A stretch of 64,000 nucleotides of DNA from Bacteroidota bacterium (GCA_016708785.1 JADJFC010000015.1:62001-126000); one strand, 5' to 3'. Shown: positions 9,907 to 21,363, counted from the stretch's first letter. Program-made: numbers and translations. The notes: generated by a model from the sequence alone, not told the origin.

Positions 9907-12187
9907 ATGATGAACAACAACAAGGTCATTAAATTATTGGCAGGATTTTTCCTGATTTGTTTGACTTCGTTTGGTCAAGCTAACAATGTAAGATCTTTCT
10001 ATTTGAAAGACATTCACGTTTGGTTAGGCAACACCACAACAGAAAATGCTATCCTTAATTACGCTCAGGGAAATGCATTTAACTACATCATTTTTTATGA
10101 TCTAGGTTCACTGAATTGGTCAAGCTCTACAGTAAAAAACAATTTGGCCGCCTTTCTAAGTCGTGCCCGCGCTAATTTTGGTATTACTCAATTCGGCGCT
10201 TCGGGAGAGATCTATTCGTTTTTTACCAATTCTATTATCCCTTATAATAATTCAAGAACAAGTGCAAGTGAACGATTTGATGTATTGAACTTTGAATTTG
10301 AATTCTGGAATCAGTCAAGTATTTCATCGTTGTATTGTAGCCGTTATTTATCTCCAAATGGTTATAGCTGTGACACAGCAGGTGCATGGCGATTTGCATG
10401 GAGTGAATTTCAGCGTATCGACGCTCTTTCGGCTGCAAACGGTCTGATCTCTGAGATCTATTTAGGATGGCCGGCGAAAGGACAATTGCAACAATTAGTA
10501 ACGAGAGCTGACCGGATCTTAATGCACGCTTATCGTCCTACAGATTCAGATGTGTATGCTTATTCAAGAAATCGTTTGATTGATGCAGCTAGTATGAATA
10601 CATCAGTAAAGATCATGCCTCTTTTCAGCAGTGAAGCATCTTTTATGGGACCATGGTTGGCATCGAATCCACAGACAAAAGCATATCAAACTTACAGCAA
10701 TAATTATGTAGCTGAAACAGGAACATGGAAACAATACATCAACCTTCAGGGGTATTCTTGGTTTCACTATACTTACATGCCGAAGACAACAGTTGTGACC
10801 GCAACAATAAGTGCAAGTGGTCCATTGAGTTTCTGTTCAGGCGGAAGTGTTACATTGACAGCGAACTCCGGTTCTCAATATTTATGGAGTCCGGGTGGAC
10901 AAACTACACGTTCGATCACTGTTTCGAATGCAGGGTCTTACACTGTAAGAGTTACTAATTCCAGTGGTGTGAATGCTACATCATCGCCGGCAGTAGTTTC
11001 AATTACTACTACAGGATCTACACCAACAGTCACAGCGAATGGTTCAACTTCATTTTGTGCAGGTGGCAGTGTAGTACTTACTTCAAGTAGTGCAAGTTCA
11101 TATTTGTGGAGCAATGGAGCAACAACACAATCCATTACGGTAACTTCGTCAGGAAATTATTCTGTAACTACTAATTCAGGTGGATGCGGTGGTACATCAA
11201 CTGTGACTGCAGTAAATGCAAATAGTGGCCCTACTACTCCAACAGTAACTGCAAATGGTTCATTAAATGTTTGTCCTGGTACAACCTTGACATTAACATC
11301 ATCTGCTGCCAATGGTTATTTATGGTCAACGGGAGCAACTACTCGCTCAATTACTGTTGCCGTAGCAGGTACATATACTGTTCGTGCCTATAGTGGACCT
11401 AACTGCTCTGCTATATCAGCAACAAAAACAGTAACCATGCTTACAGCTCCAACAAAACCATCAATTACGGCAAACGGATCTTTATCACTTAGTTCATCTC
11501 ATACTTCAGTAACTCTTACCTCAACGACTGCAAATGCATATGCTTGGTCAAGTGGTTCTACAACAAGATCAGTAGTTGTAAATACACAGGGATCTTATAG
11601 AGTTACTGTAACCGGAAGTAACGGTTGTCAGAATACATCAACTGCTGCTATTGTCAGCGCAAATGGTTGTACACCACCGGCAGTTCCTGTAATTTCTCTT
11701 AGTGGATCTAATGTGATCACATCAGGAAGTACAGTAACATTGACTTCGACAACAGCAGGTGGATATCTTTGGTCAACCGGAGCAACGACACGTTCTATCA
11801 CTGTATCAGCAGCAGGAACTTACTCTGTACGTGGATATAATGCAGGCGGATGTTTTTCTACGTCACTTCCAACTACCATTGTAGTAGTTGCAGTTCGTGA
11901 AGCTAACAACACTGTAGATGAAATCACAACTCCATCAGTTGAGATGAGTGCTTATCCAAAACCCTGTTCATGATCTTTTGAATATTGATTTCAACACACA
12001 AGTTCAAAGTACTTATACGATTTCATTACTTGATATTCAAGGCAGAGTAGTTTACACAAAAGCTTTTGAATCTGAAGTAGGATTGAATCATATCGAAATG
12101 AATGTTTCAGAATATCAGAAAGGAATTTATTTTGGATATCTGACAAGTGCTACAGAGAAGAGATCAATTAAAGTAATTATTGATTAA
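9907..12187 (+). CDS. secreted barrel-like domain protein with Ig-like repeats and T9SS domain (paralogue 2)
   Basis: A signal peptide (cleaved near FGQANNV) is followed by the same domain as at 7463: LGNTTTENAILNYA, VLNFEFEFW, RILMHAYR, FSSEASFMGPWL, YINLQGYSWFHYTYMPK. Then come five tandem Ig-like repeats, each with a core close to GYLWSTGATTRSITV, spaced about 85 residues apart. A type A sorting domain follows. An extra A in the run near 11957 breaks the frame inside YPNPVHDLLNIDF; without it the domain reads through to the stop at 12185-12187. Extracellular. The close similarity to its neighbour suggests tandem gene duplication followed by exchange of the Ig-like part. Catalytic role not established. 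Confidence 0.75.
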
Positions 12188-12210
12188 TTGAACTTAAATT
12201 TATTAAAAGT

Positions 12211-12242
12211 AAAACCACCTGAATTCAGGTGGTTTTTTTTTT
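12211..12242. terminator. intrinsic terminator
   Basis: AAAACCACCTGAATTCAGGTGG followed by ten or more T. It is a perfect stem between the convergent secreted protein and the nuclease gene, with A runs on one side and T runs on the other, so it can serve both strands. Confidence 0.9.
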
Positions 12243-12260
12243 ATTTACTATAAACATGAA

Positions 12261-15083
12261 TTATTCTCCACGGTGGCACATTTCTTTGTAAGCACAATAC
12301 TTACAACCTGATTCATCATCCGTTTGAGTAAAAGGAATTTTAGAATCAAATATCCTTGTTATAAGTTCCTTTAAATGACTTTCAAATTGAGTGAATTGTT
12401 CAGCCGAAAATGGTTCGCCATTATTCAACATCCAGATTCCTTCTTTCATTGTTTTTAATGCCATTAGTCCAACGCTGATCTGCCTTCCGGGAATAGAAAT
12501 GTTAGTCAAATAAGCATAATACATTGCCTGAAATTGTTCTTTGTAATCCGTATTATTAAAATAATCTTCGATAGCCGTGGGTTTTCGTTTTTCAACTTTC
12601 CCGGTTTTGTAATCCACAATTCGAAGAGAACCATCCTTCTCATCTACTCTATCGATTATACCAAACAACTTGACAACTTTTCCAGATTGGAATTCGAAAA
12701 TCGACGTCACATCTTTCTCAAGTTGAAGAATTGCGAAAGGCAAATAGGTTTTATCAACTTCAAGAATTCTAGACACCAATTCACGAATCACATTTCGGAG
12801 AAGAATATTCTTTCCTTCTAATTGATCAATCGCCAAAAACTCAAGATGTATAGCTTGATCAACCAGGTCATTTATTTTCTTACTTAGTCCTTTGAGAACA
12901 TTTTCATCTATACCGGTAAATCAGCATAGATAAGTTGCATCGCTTTATGCAGAACCTTTCCAAAAGTGGCGGCTTCCATATTCTCTTCTTGTTCCTCAAT
13001 CTCCGCTAGACCGGCAATGTAACGGAAGTAAAATCGGAGTGGACATGCAATATAAGATTGCAGTCCGGAAGCGCTAAGTTTTGCTTTAGGTTCACTTCCC
13101 GAGGAAGCAGAATACTTTTCCAACTCCTTCATGACAGCATCTGATTTTTCAATTACGATCTCAGAAACACGTTCTTTAAGGATGGGTGTTGTAATTACTT
13201 TTTTTATGATGATGATCGATTCCGGAAACTTAGATTTTAATTCATGCTCTATCTGCAATAAAAATCTCGATCGCTCACCTGCTGTCAAAGCTTTAGGCTC
13301 TGTATTGTATAGCAGAAAAATATTCTTTGCTCTTTGAAGTAACCTATAAAAGTGAAATGCTGATACAGCATGTTGCTCTTCATAAGTAGGCAATCCAAAT
13401 GCTTTACGGATATTGAAAGGAATAAAAGACGGTGAATTTCCGGCTGCAGGAAGCACGTCTTCATTAACAGAAAGCAAGATCACATTTTCAAAATCAAGGA
13501 CACGTGTTTCAAGGAATCCCATTACTTGAAGTCCTTTTAAGGGTTCGCCGGAGAATGGAATTCTGACTGACTGTGTTACTTCTTTAAAGATCTTCCAGAA
13601 AGTTGAAATGGTCGGTTTAGCGTGTTGCTTAAGAAGAATATCTTCCAGCCTTTTAAGCTGAGTAAAAAAAGTGTAGATGAATTCCGATTCGAGGCGATGA
13701 AATCTGAAATCCTGTGCACTCATTGTTTCCAAAATTACTCGAAGAATTTTCTGTGACCAGGTAAATACCTCTTCAATTGTAGCAGGAATAGTAAAAAGAA
13801 TTTTAAAAATCTCACTGTTTGAATCAGCAAGTATTTTCTTTGAAGAAATCCTGATATAATTCTCTTTTAATTTTTCAAGCCAGGAACTGATTACCTTACC
13901 CCCTACCAATCGGATATAAGTATGGTCGAGTACATTTTTCACATCACGAAAATAAAATGAATAATGACCATCATTTTCCAAACGTGCATTTTTCTGTAGT
14001 GCAATCAGGGTTTCAAATAAATTGTAAAGTGGAGTCTGTCGAAGTGGATAACCCATGGTAACGTTGATATCCGTTACAGCTTCGGGAATTGAATACAATA
14101 CCGGAAACAACAGTTTTTCATCCGGAAGAACAACAGCAGTCTTTTCAGGAATAAACTGACCTTTGTCGATCATCTCCTGCAGGATCTGTCCAGCGTAACG
14201 CGTCTGTCCAACCATCAATGGAATACCTGCAAACTCTATTTCCTTTGGTATATTTTTAAAATGATCTGCCTTCCATTTATAATTATCTTTTACCAACCGA
14301 TTTTCACGAATGAATTTTCCGGCTTCCTGTCCGTGATCATTTGTATAATAGGAATCAGTATCCCAATAGGAACTTGCTTTTCCTTCTGTAATCAGATAAG
14401 ACATAATTTTCTCTTCTGCGGCGACAAAGCATAGAAGCCGGCAAATATTGTCTGAGAAAATTCACTCATTGCTTTGAATGTTTCAGTACTTACATTCTCT
14501 GCCAGATTACGGTAAGCCATTCCCTCATAAGCCCAGCCTTTTTCTTTAAGTCTGCTCTTGTACTCTGAATAGATATCATTCAGATTTTTCCATGTATTAA
14601 CAAATTCCGTTTTTAGTTTTGATAGGTCATGTTCAAAGAAATTCCGCCAGAAATGCTTCAGGCGTTCCATATCTTCTTCAGGTAGTCCGAAATCTGCATC
14701 GATCTGATGTAAATCGTTTACAGTTGCAAATACTTTCGATGCCGGTGCGAGATACTTATCCAGATCATCGAAGTCTTTGATCAAAAGTTCACCCCAAGGA
14801 TAAAAAGCATCAAACTCTTCATTTGGGAAATAGTGATGATAGACCTCATACAGTTCAAAGAGCAAGGTAAGTTGATCCGGAATATTAGCATCTGCGAGCT
14901 TTAAAAGGTAGTCTTGAATAGAATAAACCTTCGGAGACCAGATCGGACCATCATATAGCTGAGCAAGTTCCTTTTGAAAAAACAATCCTGCCCTTCTTGT
15001 CGGAAAGACAAGACACAATTCACCAGTCTTTTCATTTAAATTATTTTTGATTTCGAGAGCAAGATCCTGTAAAAAGTTTTCAT
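12261..15083 (-). CDS. AddB/RecB-like PD-(D/E)XK nuclease with Fe-S cysteines
   Basis: About 940 residues after repair. The N-terminal part (LCLVFPTRRAGLFF) is the inactivated helicase-like domain of AddB-type subunits of DNA double-strand-break processing enzymes. The C-terminal nuclease has IVDYKTGK with the catalytic Asp and Lys. A Cys in YIACPLRFYF together with CKYCAYKEMC gives the four-cysteine iron-sulfur clamp of this family. The gene is broken into three frames: one base missing near 14424 (restoring LSPAEEKIMSYL) and one indel near 12913 (restoring DENVLKGLSKKI). The start is probably ATG 15083, with one T missing in the run near 15077, rather than TTG 15123. No addA/recB partner lies in the window. 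Confidence 0.8.
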
Positions 15084-15132
15084 AAAGCGAGGGTGCACAA
15101 CATATAAGAAATGAGCAAACCAATTAATTGTT

Positions 15133-15161
15133 TTGGCATTACAAATAAAGTCATAAATTTA
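15133..15161 (+). promoter_or_regulatory. probable promoter of the PspC-domain gene
   Basis: TTG (15133-15135), 18-base spacer, TAAATTTA (15154-15161): the Bacteroidota consensus with one mismatch in the last base of the -7 box, 17 bases before the ATG at 15179. Confidence 0.45.
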
Positions 15162-15178
15162 CTTCAAAATCATTTAAA

Positions 15179-15367
15179 ATGAAGAAAAGACTTGTCAGGA
15201 AAGACAAAAAATTCTTAGGCGTTTGTGGTGGACTTGGAGATTATTTTGATCAGGACCCAACCTTCATTCGGATCTTATTTATTGCATCCGTACTTTTATT
15301 CGGAACTGGTATATTGCTCTATTTCATAATGGCTATAGTTATGCCTGACGAAACGAATCAGCCATAA
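15179..15367 (+). CDS. PspC domain membrane protein
   Basis: 62 residues: a short basic start (MKKRLVRKDKKF), then LGVCGGLGDYFDQDP and one transmembrane segment (about 29-53), which is the whole PspC domain. Members sit in the inner membrane and are linked to envelope stress responses; stand-alone copies like this one are common in Bacteroidota. It has its own probable promoter, and the porin gene starts 56 bases downstream in the same direction, so cotranscription is possible. Confidence 0.85.
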   Translation: MKKRLVRKDKKFLGVCGGLGDYFDQDPTFIRILFIASVLLFGTGILLYFIMAIVMPDETNQP

Positions 15368-15423
15368 TACGTGTCATTCTTTCAAACAATTTGGTTACCT
15401 TCGATGGCGTAAAAAAGGTCTAA

Positions 15424-17307
15424 ATGCGTCTGAAAAAGACATCTATTCTATTCATTTTCATTATTTTGCAAATCAGGGCAGGTGCTTCAAATTCTGACAG
15501 CGCTTTTGTAACTGTTCCAACTTCGATTCGATACATTCATGAACTAGATTTTAGAGACGGAAATACAAATTTTCAAAGACCCGACACTTCTTTATATTCA
15601 CTTGATCGTGTCAATTTAGCTTCGGATAACAACTACAACTATTTGGGAGTTCGTGGAAGTGCCGCTCAATCACCGTGGTTCACTAACATGAGTGAAATCT
15701 ATACACGGGCATTGATCAGAAGTTATGACCTCTATACTACTTCATCAGACAGCGTCAGGTATTACAATGTAAATAAAAAATTCACTGAGATAAAATACAA
15801 CAACGGAACATTCAAAGATCAAGTGATAAGTGTTTTGCATACACAGAATGTTTTAAAGAACTGGAACCTTGGATTTGATTTTAGTCGGTTAAGTGTTAAA
15901 GACTACATGCCCAACAGTGATACGTACAAAGGTGATTTTTTACTTTTCTCAACACTACGGTCAAACAATGGCAAGTACAATCTTTTTGCACATGCCTACT
16001 GGAAGGAGATAGAGAACCAAATGAATGGAGGTCTCGCCAATGACTCAACATTCTTATATGGAAATGTAGATAATGTTGCAATTCGGAGTTTGGCATGGAA
16101 GATTTCCGATGCTTATCAATATCATAGAACAAAGCGATTTCATTTGAATCAGTATTATGATTTTGGCGGAAGCAAGGTTGATTCTGTCGGCAAGATCATC
16201 CCAATTCCTGCAATTCGATTTAATTACCAGGTAACTTTTGAGAGATCAACTATTGCATATAAGGATCCAACTACAGACAGCACATTTTATAGCAATTATT
16301 TCTATTCACCCTCCACTTATGACTCATCAATCGTTGATGTATTGACGAATGAATTTGCCTTGATCCTTCCGGCTGATCAGCTAAGGAAATCTGCCTTTTT
16401 CAGAAACTGGTCGATGTCAGTTGCCGCAGAACATCAATCTACAAAATACGAGCAGAAGGAGAAAAAATCATGGGACAATTTAGCTGTATCCGGGAAGATC
16501 ATTTCAAAATATGACTCCTCTGATTTCAATGCAACAGTCTTTGCAAAATATGTTCTCAGCGGATATGACAATGGAAATTATGTCGGAGATGTTCAAATCA
16601 ATACTAAGCAATATGTATTTGGTTCTTTTGGCGGTCGATTTACAATGAATCAACAATCACCTGACTATTATTTATTGAGTTACAAAAGCAATAATTTCAT
16701 CTGGGAAAATGACTTGACCAAAACAAAAACTACTGCGATTCAATTAAATTACTCGCTAAGCAAGTACAAGTTTTCAATTATTGCCAGCAGACAACAAATT
16801 GAAAATGCAACTTTCATTAATGAGTTTGCTACTCCTGAACAACTTGGAAATAAATTAACGATCGATCAGTTGAAGATCGAAAAGAACTTTAGATTTAAGA
16901 CTATTTACTTCCTGAATGCGATATCAGTTCAGAAAAATGACAATGAAAACAAAATTCATTTATCGCCATTGTTTTCACAGCATGCCTTGTATTATGAAAA
17001 ATCATTGTTTGGAAATAAGCTAATGAGCAGCGTGGGATTCAACTTTACGTATAGTTCAAGTTATTTTTCAGATGCCTTCATACCTTCAACTGCTCTCTTC
17101 TATTATCAGAATGAAACGAAGTCCGGAGGTTATTTACGTGCAGACCTTTTTATTCGTGCAAAGATCAAGTCTGCTCAATTTTTCTTAAAACTGGAAAACG
17201 TTGCTGATAATCTTGGAAAGCAGAGTTATTTCCTGGTACCACATTACCCGCAACCGGGAATGGTTTTGAGATTTGGAATTGTGTGGAGGTTTTTTGATCA
17301 ATCGTAA
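15424..17307 (+). CDS. putative outer-membrane porin (Porin_10-like)
   Basis: 627 residues. A signal peptide (cleaved near GASNSD) is followed by a long run of alternating-residue strands rich in Tyr, Phe, Asn and Ser with repeated 'YxLSxYxF' style segments. The protein ends in an aromatic strand, GIVWRFFDQS. Length and composition match the Bacteroidota 'putative porin' family, a beta-barrel of uncharacterised substrate in the outer membrane. It is intact in one frame. It ends just before an inverted repeat that probably terminates both it and the convergent gene. Confidence 0.75.
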   Translation: MRLKKTSILFIFIILQIRAGASNSDSAFVTVPTSIRYIHELDFRDGNTNFQRPDTSLYSLDRVNLASDNNYNYLGVRGSAAQSPWFTNMSEIYTRALIRSYDLYTTSSDSVRYYNVNKKFTEIKYNNGTFKDQVISVLHTQNVLKNWNLGFDFSRLSVKDYMPNSDTYKGDFLLFSTLRSNNGKYNLFAHAYWKEIENQMNGGLANDSTFLYGNVDNVAIRSLAWKISDAYQYHRTKRFHLNQYYDFGGSKVDSVGKIIPIPAIRFNYQVTFERSTIAYKDPTTDSTFYSNYFYSPSTYDSSIVDVLTNEFALILPADQLRKSAFFRNWSMSVAAEHQSTKYEQKEKKSWDNLAVSGKIISKYDSSDFNATVFAKYVLSGYDNGNYVGDVQINTKQYVFGSFGGRFTMNQQSPDYYLLSYKSNNFIWENDLTKTKTTAIQLNYSLSKYKFSIIASRQQIENATFINEFATPEQLGNKLTIDQLKIEKNFRFKTIYFLNAISVQKNDNENKIHLSPLFSQHALYYEKSLFGNKLMSSVGFNFTYSSSYFSDAFIPSTALFYYQNETKSGGYLRADLFIRAKIKSAQFFLKLENVADNLGKQSYFLVPHYPQPGMVLRFGIVWRFFDQS

Positions 17308-17317
17308 TTTCTCGTTT

Positions 17318-17375
17318 ATCGTTTTTCGTTTTTCGAAGTCGGTTCAACAATCGCCTTCGAAAAACGAAAGACGAG
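17318..17375. repeat. intergenic inverted repeat built from TTTTTCG words
   Basis: The left arm 17318-17338 (ending CGTTTTTCGTTTTTCGAAG) pairs with the right arm 17355-17375 (CTTCGAAAAACGAAAGACGA) over about 20 bases with one mismatch and a 16-base loop; pairing can extend outward. It lies between convergent stops, so it is a likely bidirectional terminator. See the finding on word-type inverted repeats. Confidence 0.7.
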
Positions 17376-17382
17376 AAACGAA

Positions 17383-18639
17383 TCATGTCTTCTGTTTCTT
17401 CTTCTTCGCTGCAGGAAAAAGAATATTATTCAAAATAAGTCGATAGCCGAGGAATTAGGGTGTAATGCCAGATCGGTTTGCGGATCGCCTACCTGATGCT
17501 GATAATCTTCCGGATCGTGACCACTGTAAAAAGTCCATGTTCCCTTCCCGAATTCGCCATGAATGTAACGGGCTTCATTTTCAATTTTGTTTCACCCATG
17601 ACCAAAACATCAGTCTTGATGAATTTTTTCTGAACGCTGTTGTTTGCCCCATAAAACCTTTTATCACTTGTTCATGGTTCTGACAAAGCATTGTAGGGAT
17701 TGGATCCCATTTCGCTGAATACTCAAACAATGTAAAGAAGTCCTCTGTGCGTGGCAGACGACGATATTTAGGTTCATTGTCGATCTCACTGAACTCGTAT
17801 TCATATGGATCCGTACTTAATTTGAAATCATGAAAAGCAAAACATTTGCTGTAGTCGAGTTTTGAATTCATAGAAGGATCGGCACCATCACCATCAAACA
17901 TTTCTTTGCAAATATCAATTCCTTCAGCTGCGAGGGCAATGTCATAGCTATCGGTTGCAGAACACATGGCAAATAAAAATCCGCCACCGGCAGTAAAATC
18001 CCTGATCTTTTGTGCAACAGCTAATTTCAGTTGCGACACTTTTGAAAAACCAAGTTTAGCAGCTGATGCTTCCTGAATACGAACATCTTCCTGATACCAT
18101 GGTGCATTTCGGTAGGCAGCATAGAATCGTCCGTATTGGCCTGTAAAATCTTCGTGATGCAAATGTAGCCAGTCGTAGGTTGGCAACTTACCTTGGATTA
18201 CTTCTTCGTCGTAAACGACATCGTAAGGGATCTCAGCATATTTCAAAGCCATTGTCACGGCGTCATCCCATGGTAATTTATTCTTGGGTGAATAGACGGC
18301 GATCTTAGGAGCAACCTCCAGTTTAACAATGTCCATATTCACTTCCGGATTCAAGATCTCAGTAATGATAGCATTTGCCTGCGCATCGGCAATGATTTGG
18401 TTTGTTACTCCTCGGATTGCGCATTCCTTTTCAAGTGCAGTTGTATTTCCGAATAGGAAACTGCCTCCGCGGTAATTGAGCAGCCATTTTACATCAAGGC
18501 TATTCTGTAAGGCATAATAAGCGATGCCATAAGCCTTCAAGTGGTCCTTTTGTGTGTCATCCATTGGAATCAAAAGATAGGACGCACGGGCAGAGGAGAA
18601 AGCGAAAATGAAGAAGACGGAAATGAGGATTCGTTTCAT
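17383..18639 (-). CDS. secreted protein of the family labelled 'asparagine synthetase B' (function unknown)
   Basis: About 418 residues. A signal peptide (MKRILISVFFIFAFSSARA) precedes the mature chain, so despite the database name used for this Bacteroidota family it is exported. It has neither the Cys2 amidotransferase start nor the ATP pyrophosphatase motif of real AsnB. Conserved stretches seen are YRGGSFL, PWDDAVTMALKYAEIPYDV, LHLHHEDFTGQYGRFY, GGGFLFAMCSATDS and PTMLCQNH. The GGGFLFAMCSATDS segment resembles the nucleophile turn of a class I amidotransferase/ThuA-like fold, which is my inference. Three single-base gaps near 17622, 17587 and 17452 break the end; repaired, it reads EARYIHGEFGKGTWTFYSGH ... 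RLILNNILFPAAKKKK and stops at 17383. Confidence 0.75.
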
Positions 18640-18956
18640 AATGGTAAATATAAGGAAAATGAGATGATATTTGGATGAGATAAATAACGGTTTAACACTG
18701 TAAAAATTGGCAACTCTTATCAGTAGGAATATGCGGGATTATTTCTGTGTGATTTTCCCACGCAGATCTCGCAAAAAGGCGCAGAAAAGGACGCAGATTT
18801 TTTGGCTAAAGCCGGAAGGCTATCAGCTAAAGCAGACGGTAATAAGCTGAGTACCGTCAGCTAAAGCAGGTAAGAAAGCGGTTAAAATCAGTTAACTAAA
18901 GGTGACTTACAAACTAAGCTGAATTCCATTTTGCTTCAGCTCAAGTTGATAGAAAT
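18640..18956. repeat. intergenic mosaic of short repeated words (CGCAGA, GCTAAAGC)
   Basis: This gene-free stretch carries CGCAGAT/CGCAGAA words (about 18760-18800), GGCTAAAGCC (18803-18812), and two copies of CAGCTAAAGCA (18824-18834 and 18858-18868). The two copies flank an inverted repeat GACGGT (18835-18840) / ACCGTC (18853-18858). No open frame is supported. It resembles decayed or REP-like intergenic repeat material. Confidence 0.5.
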
Positions 18957-18993
18957 AAAAAAGCAGCCTCACAATTCGAAATTGAAGGCTGCC
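18957..18993 (-). terminator. intrinsic terminator of parE-parC
   Basis: On the minus strand GCAGCCTtCAATTtcgAATTGtgAGGCTGC is followed by TTTTTT. The stem is strong and sits just after the parC stop at 19028. Next to it, 18994-19026 is a further AT-only inverted repeat made of ATTA words. Confidence 0.85.
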
Positions 18994-19027
18994 ATTAATA
19001 ATTATTAATTATTCGTTATTAGTTAAT

Positions 19028-21311
19028 TTAAAAGTCCATTTTGGTTTGCGTCTTTTTGTCTTTGGCTTTTTGCTCGAGCTCTGACAAAATACGATCGCGG
19101 TCGGAAGAGATATTATCTTTTTTTCCGTTGAAGTCCCACTCTACTGTTACCGCTTTTTCTTCGTGGAGTGGATTTACTTTTTTTGGTGTCGATTTCCCTT
19201 CTGGCTTTTTCACCGATTTCGCCACAGGTGCCGGAGCTGCTTTCGGTTTGACAGGCACTTCTTTAGTGACTACTTCCAATGTCGCTTGCACGGGTTTCTT
19301 AGCCGGCTTAGAATCGCTCAGTTTTACAACCTTACTAGCGGCATGTCTTGATACGATATTTCCATTGGTGCCTCTGCCTTTTACTTCATGTTCATTGAAG
19401 TTCACGTCGACCTGAGTGATCCTTAATTTAGGCTTCGGTCTTAACATGATTCGAACTGTTTCTGCATCATCGGGTCCGGAGATGGAGAACCATAATAGTT
19501 TAGACCCATCCGCACCTTTTGTGAGTACATATTCTTTGTCGCGCGTTGTACCTCCGACGGTGAATCGCTTTGCCATGATATTGCCACCACGACCATCCTG
19601 ATAAATGAGATTATAAACCGGTTCAGGTTCTACCTTTCGATAAACGGCAATGTAGCGAACATCTTTACCAACATATTTTTTATCGTCGACCTTGGTAACG
19701 ATCATTGTTCCATCGCCTCGGAAAACGATAATCTCATCGAGTGTTGAACAATCGCTCACGAATTCATCTTTCTTCAAGCTGAAACCTGCGAAACCATCTT
19801 CACGATTTACATACAATTTCTGATTATTGATCATTACTTCGGAAGCGACTACTTGTTCAAAAGAACCAATCTCAGTCTTACGTTCACGACCTTTACCATA
19901 TTTTTTAAGAAGGTCTTTATACCAACCAATTGTATAGTTCCGGATATTTGCAAGGTGAGCGGCAACCTCTTTCATTTGATCTTCCAGGCCACGGATCTTT
20001 TCATCCTGTTCTTTTACATCAAACCTCGAGATCCGCTTGATCTTAACTTCTGTCAGAGAAATAATATCCTCACGGGTAATCTCACGTTTGAATTTTTTCT
20101 TGTAGGGCTTCAATCCATCATCGATCGTTTCGATAACAGACTCCCATGTTTTACATTCTTCGATGTTGCGATAGATCCGTTTCTCGATGAAGATCTTGAT
20201 CAATGAACTGAAATGCCAGTCTTCTTCCAATTCAGACATTCTGATCTCAAGCTCCTTTTTCAAAAGAGCCTGAGTTTGCTCAGTGTTGTATTTCAGAATA
20301 TCATTCACGCTCATAAAGCGTGGTTTATCTTCTACGATCACACAGCTATTCGGAGAAATTGAAACTTCGCAATCTGTAAAAGCATAAAGCGCATCAACTG
20401 TCTTATCGATGTCTTCGTATGAATCACTGTGAAGGTGAATCATGATCTCCACGACAGCAGCAGTGTTATCCTCTACTTTCTTGACTTTGATCTTTCCCTT
20501 ATCATTTGCATTAAGGATCGTATCGATAAGTGAAGTTGTTGTTGTGCCAAAAGGGATCTCTGTAATGACAAGTGTTTTCTTATCACGCTTTTCGATCTTT
20601 GCACGGACACGAATTCTTCCACCCCTTAATCCTTCATTGTATTTACTAAAGTCAGCAATACCACCGGTTGGAAAATCCGGTAGAATGTTTACTTTTTGTT
20701 TCGAAGAATATCGATGGAAGCTTCGATCAACTCATTGAAATTATGAGGAAGAATCTTACAAGCTAAACCGACAGCAATTCCTTCAACGCCTTGAGCAAGC
20801 AACAAAGGAAACTTAACAGGAAGGGTAACCGGTTCGCGGTTACGTCCGTCGTAACTAAGTTGCCAGTTAGTTGTTTTTGGATTGTAAACAACTTCAAGAG
20901 CAAACTTTGAAAGACGAGCCTCAATATAACGAGCAGCTGCGGCACTATCTCCTGTGAAGATATTCCCCCAGTTCCCTGCATATCGATCAGTATATCCTTC
21001 TGACCTAACTGAACCATTGCATCACCGATTGAAGCATCACCATGGGGGTGGTATTTCATAGAGTGACCAATAACGTTTGCCACTTTATTATAGCGACCAT
21101 CTTCCATTTCCCACATGGAATGAAGGATTCTGCGCTGTACCGGTTTTAGTCCATCGTTGATGTGAGGAACTGCACGTTCCAGGATCACATACGATGCATA
21201 ATCCAGAAACCAGTTTTCGTACATACCGTTAACATGCACAGAACGGGTCAGTTCGCGAACTTCGCCGAGCGGTGCTATCTCATCGGATTTTTCTTTTTTC
21301 TTCTTAGACAT
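19028..21311 (-). CDS. parC: DNA topoisomerase IV subunit A
   Basis: Breaks and rejoins DNA to decatenate daughter chromosomes, working with ParE encoded just upstream. The quinolone-site helix YHPHGDASIGDAMV is near residues 86-99. The catalytic tyrosine in AAAARYIEARLSKFA is readable once a missing A near 20971 is restored (MQGNWGNIFTGD). A second missing A near 20702 joins ILRNKKVNILPDFPTGGIADF. The C-terminal beta-pinwheel is followed by a Lys/Pro/Ala-rich tail (about the last 100 residues). About 762 residues. Both breaks are single bases in an essential gene, which argues for sequencing error. It starts 52 bases after parE and a strong terminator follows. Confidence 0.93.
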
Positions 21312-21363
21312 GATTTGTCTTTATATCTTTTACTGAATTAATTTTCAAATAGTAGTTCACTAA

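Noticed and set aside
10800..11900. Regularly spaced similar DNA segments that could suggest a CRISPR array
   Set aside because: The spacing is about 255 bases and all copies are in one reading frame encoding YLWSxGATTRSITV-type Ig-like repeats; there are no short repeats with unique spacers.
19041..19415. Open frame of 124 codons on the plus strand
   Set aside because: Antisense shadow of the Lys/Pro-rich ParC tail; composition is the mirror of that gene and it has no homologous motif.
20450..20770. Programmed frameshift in parC
   Set aside because: There is no slippery heptamer with a conserved downstream structure, and the same kind of single-base gap occurs in more than thirty unrelated genes.
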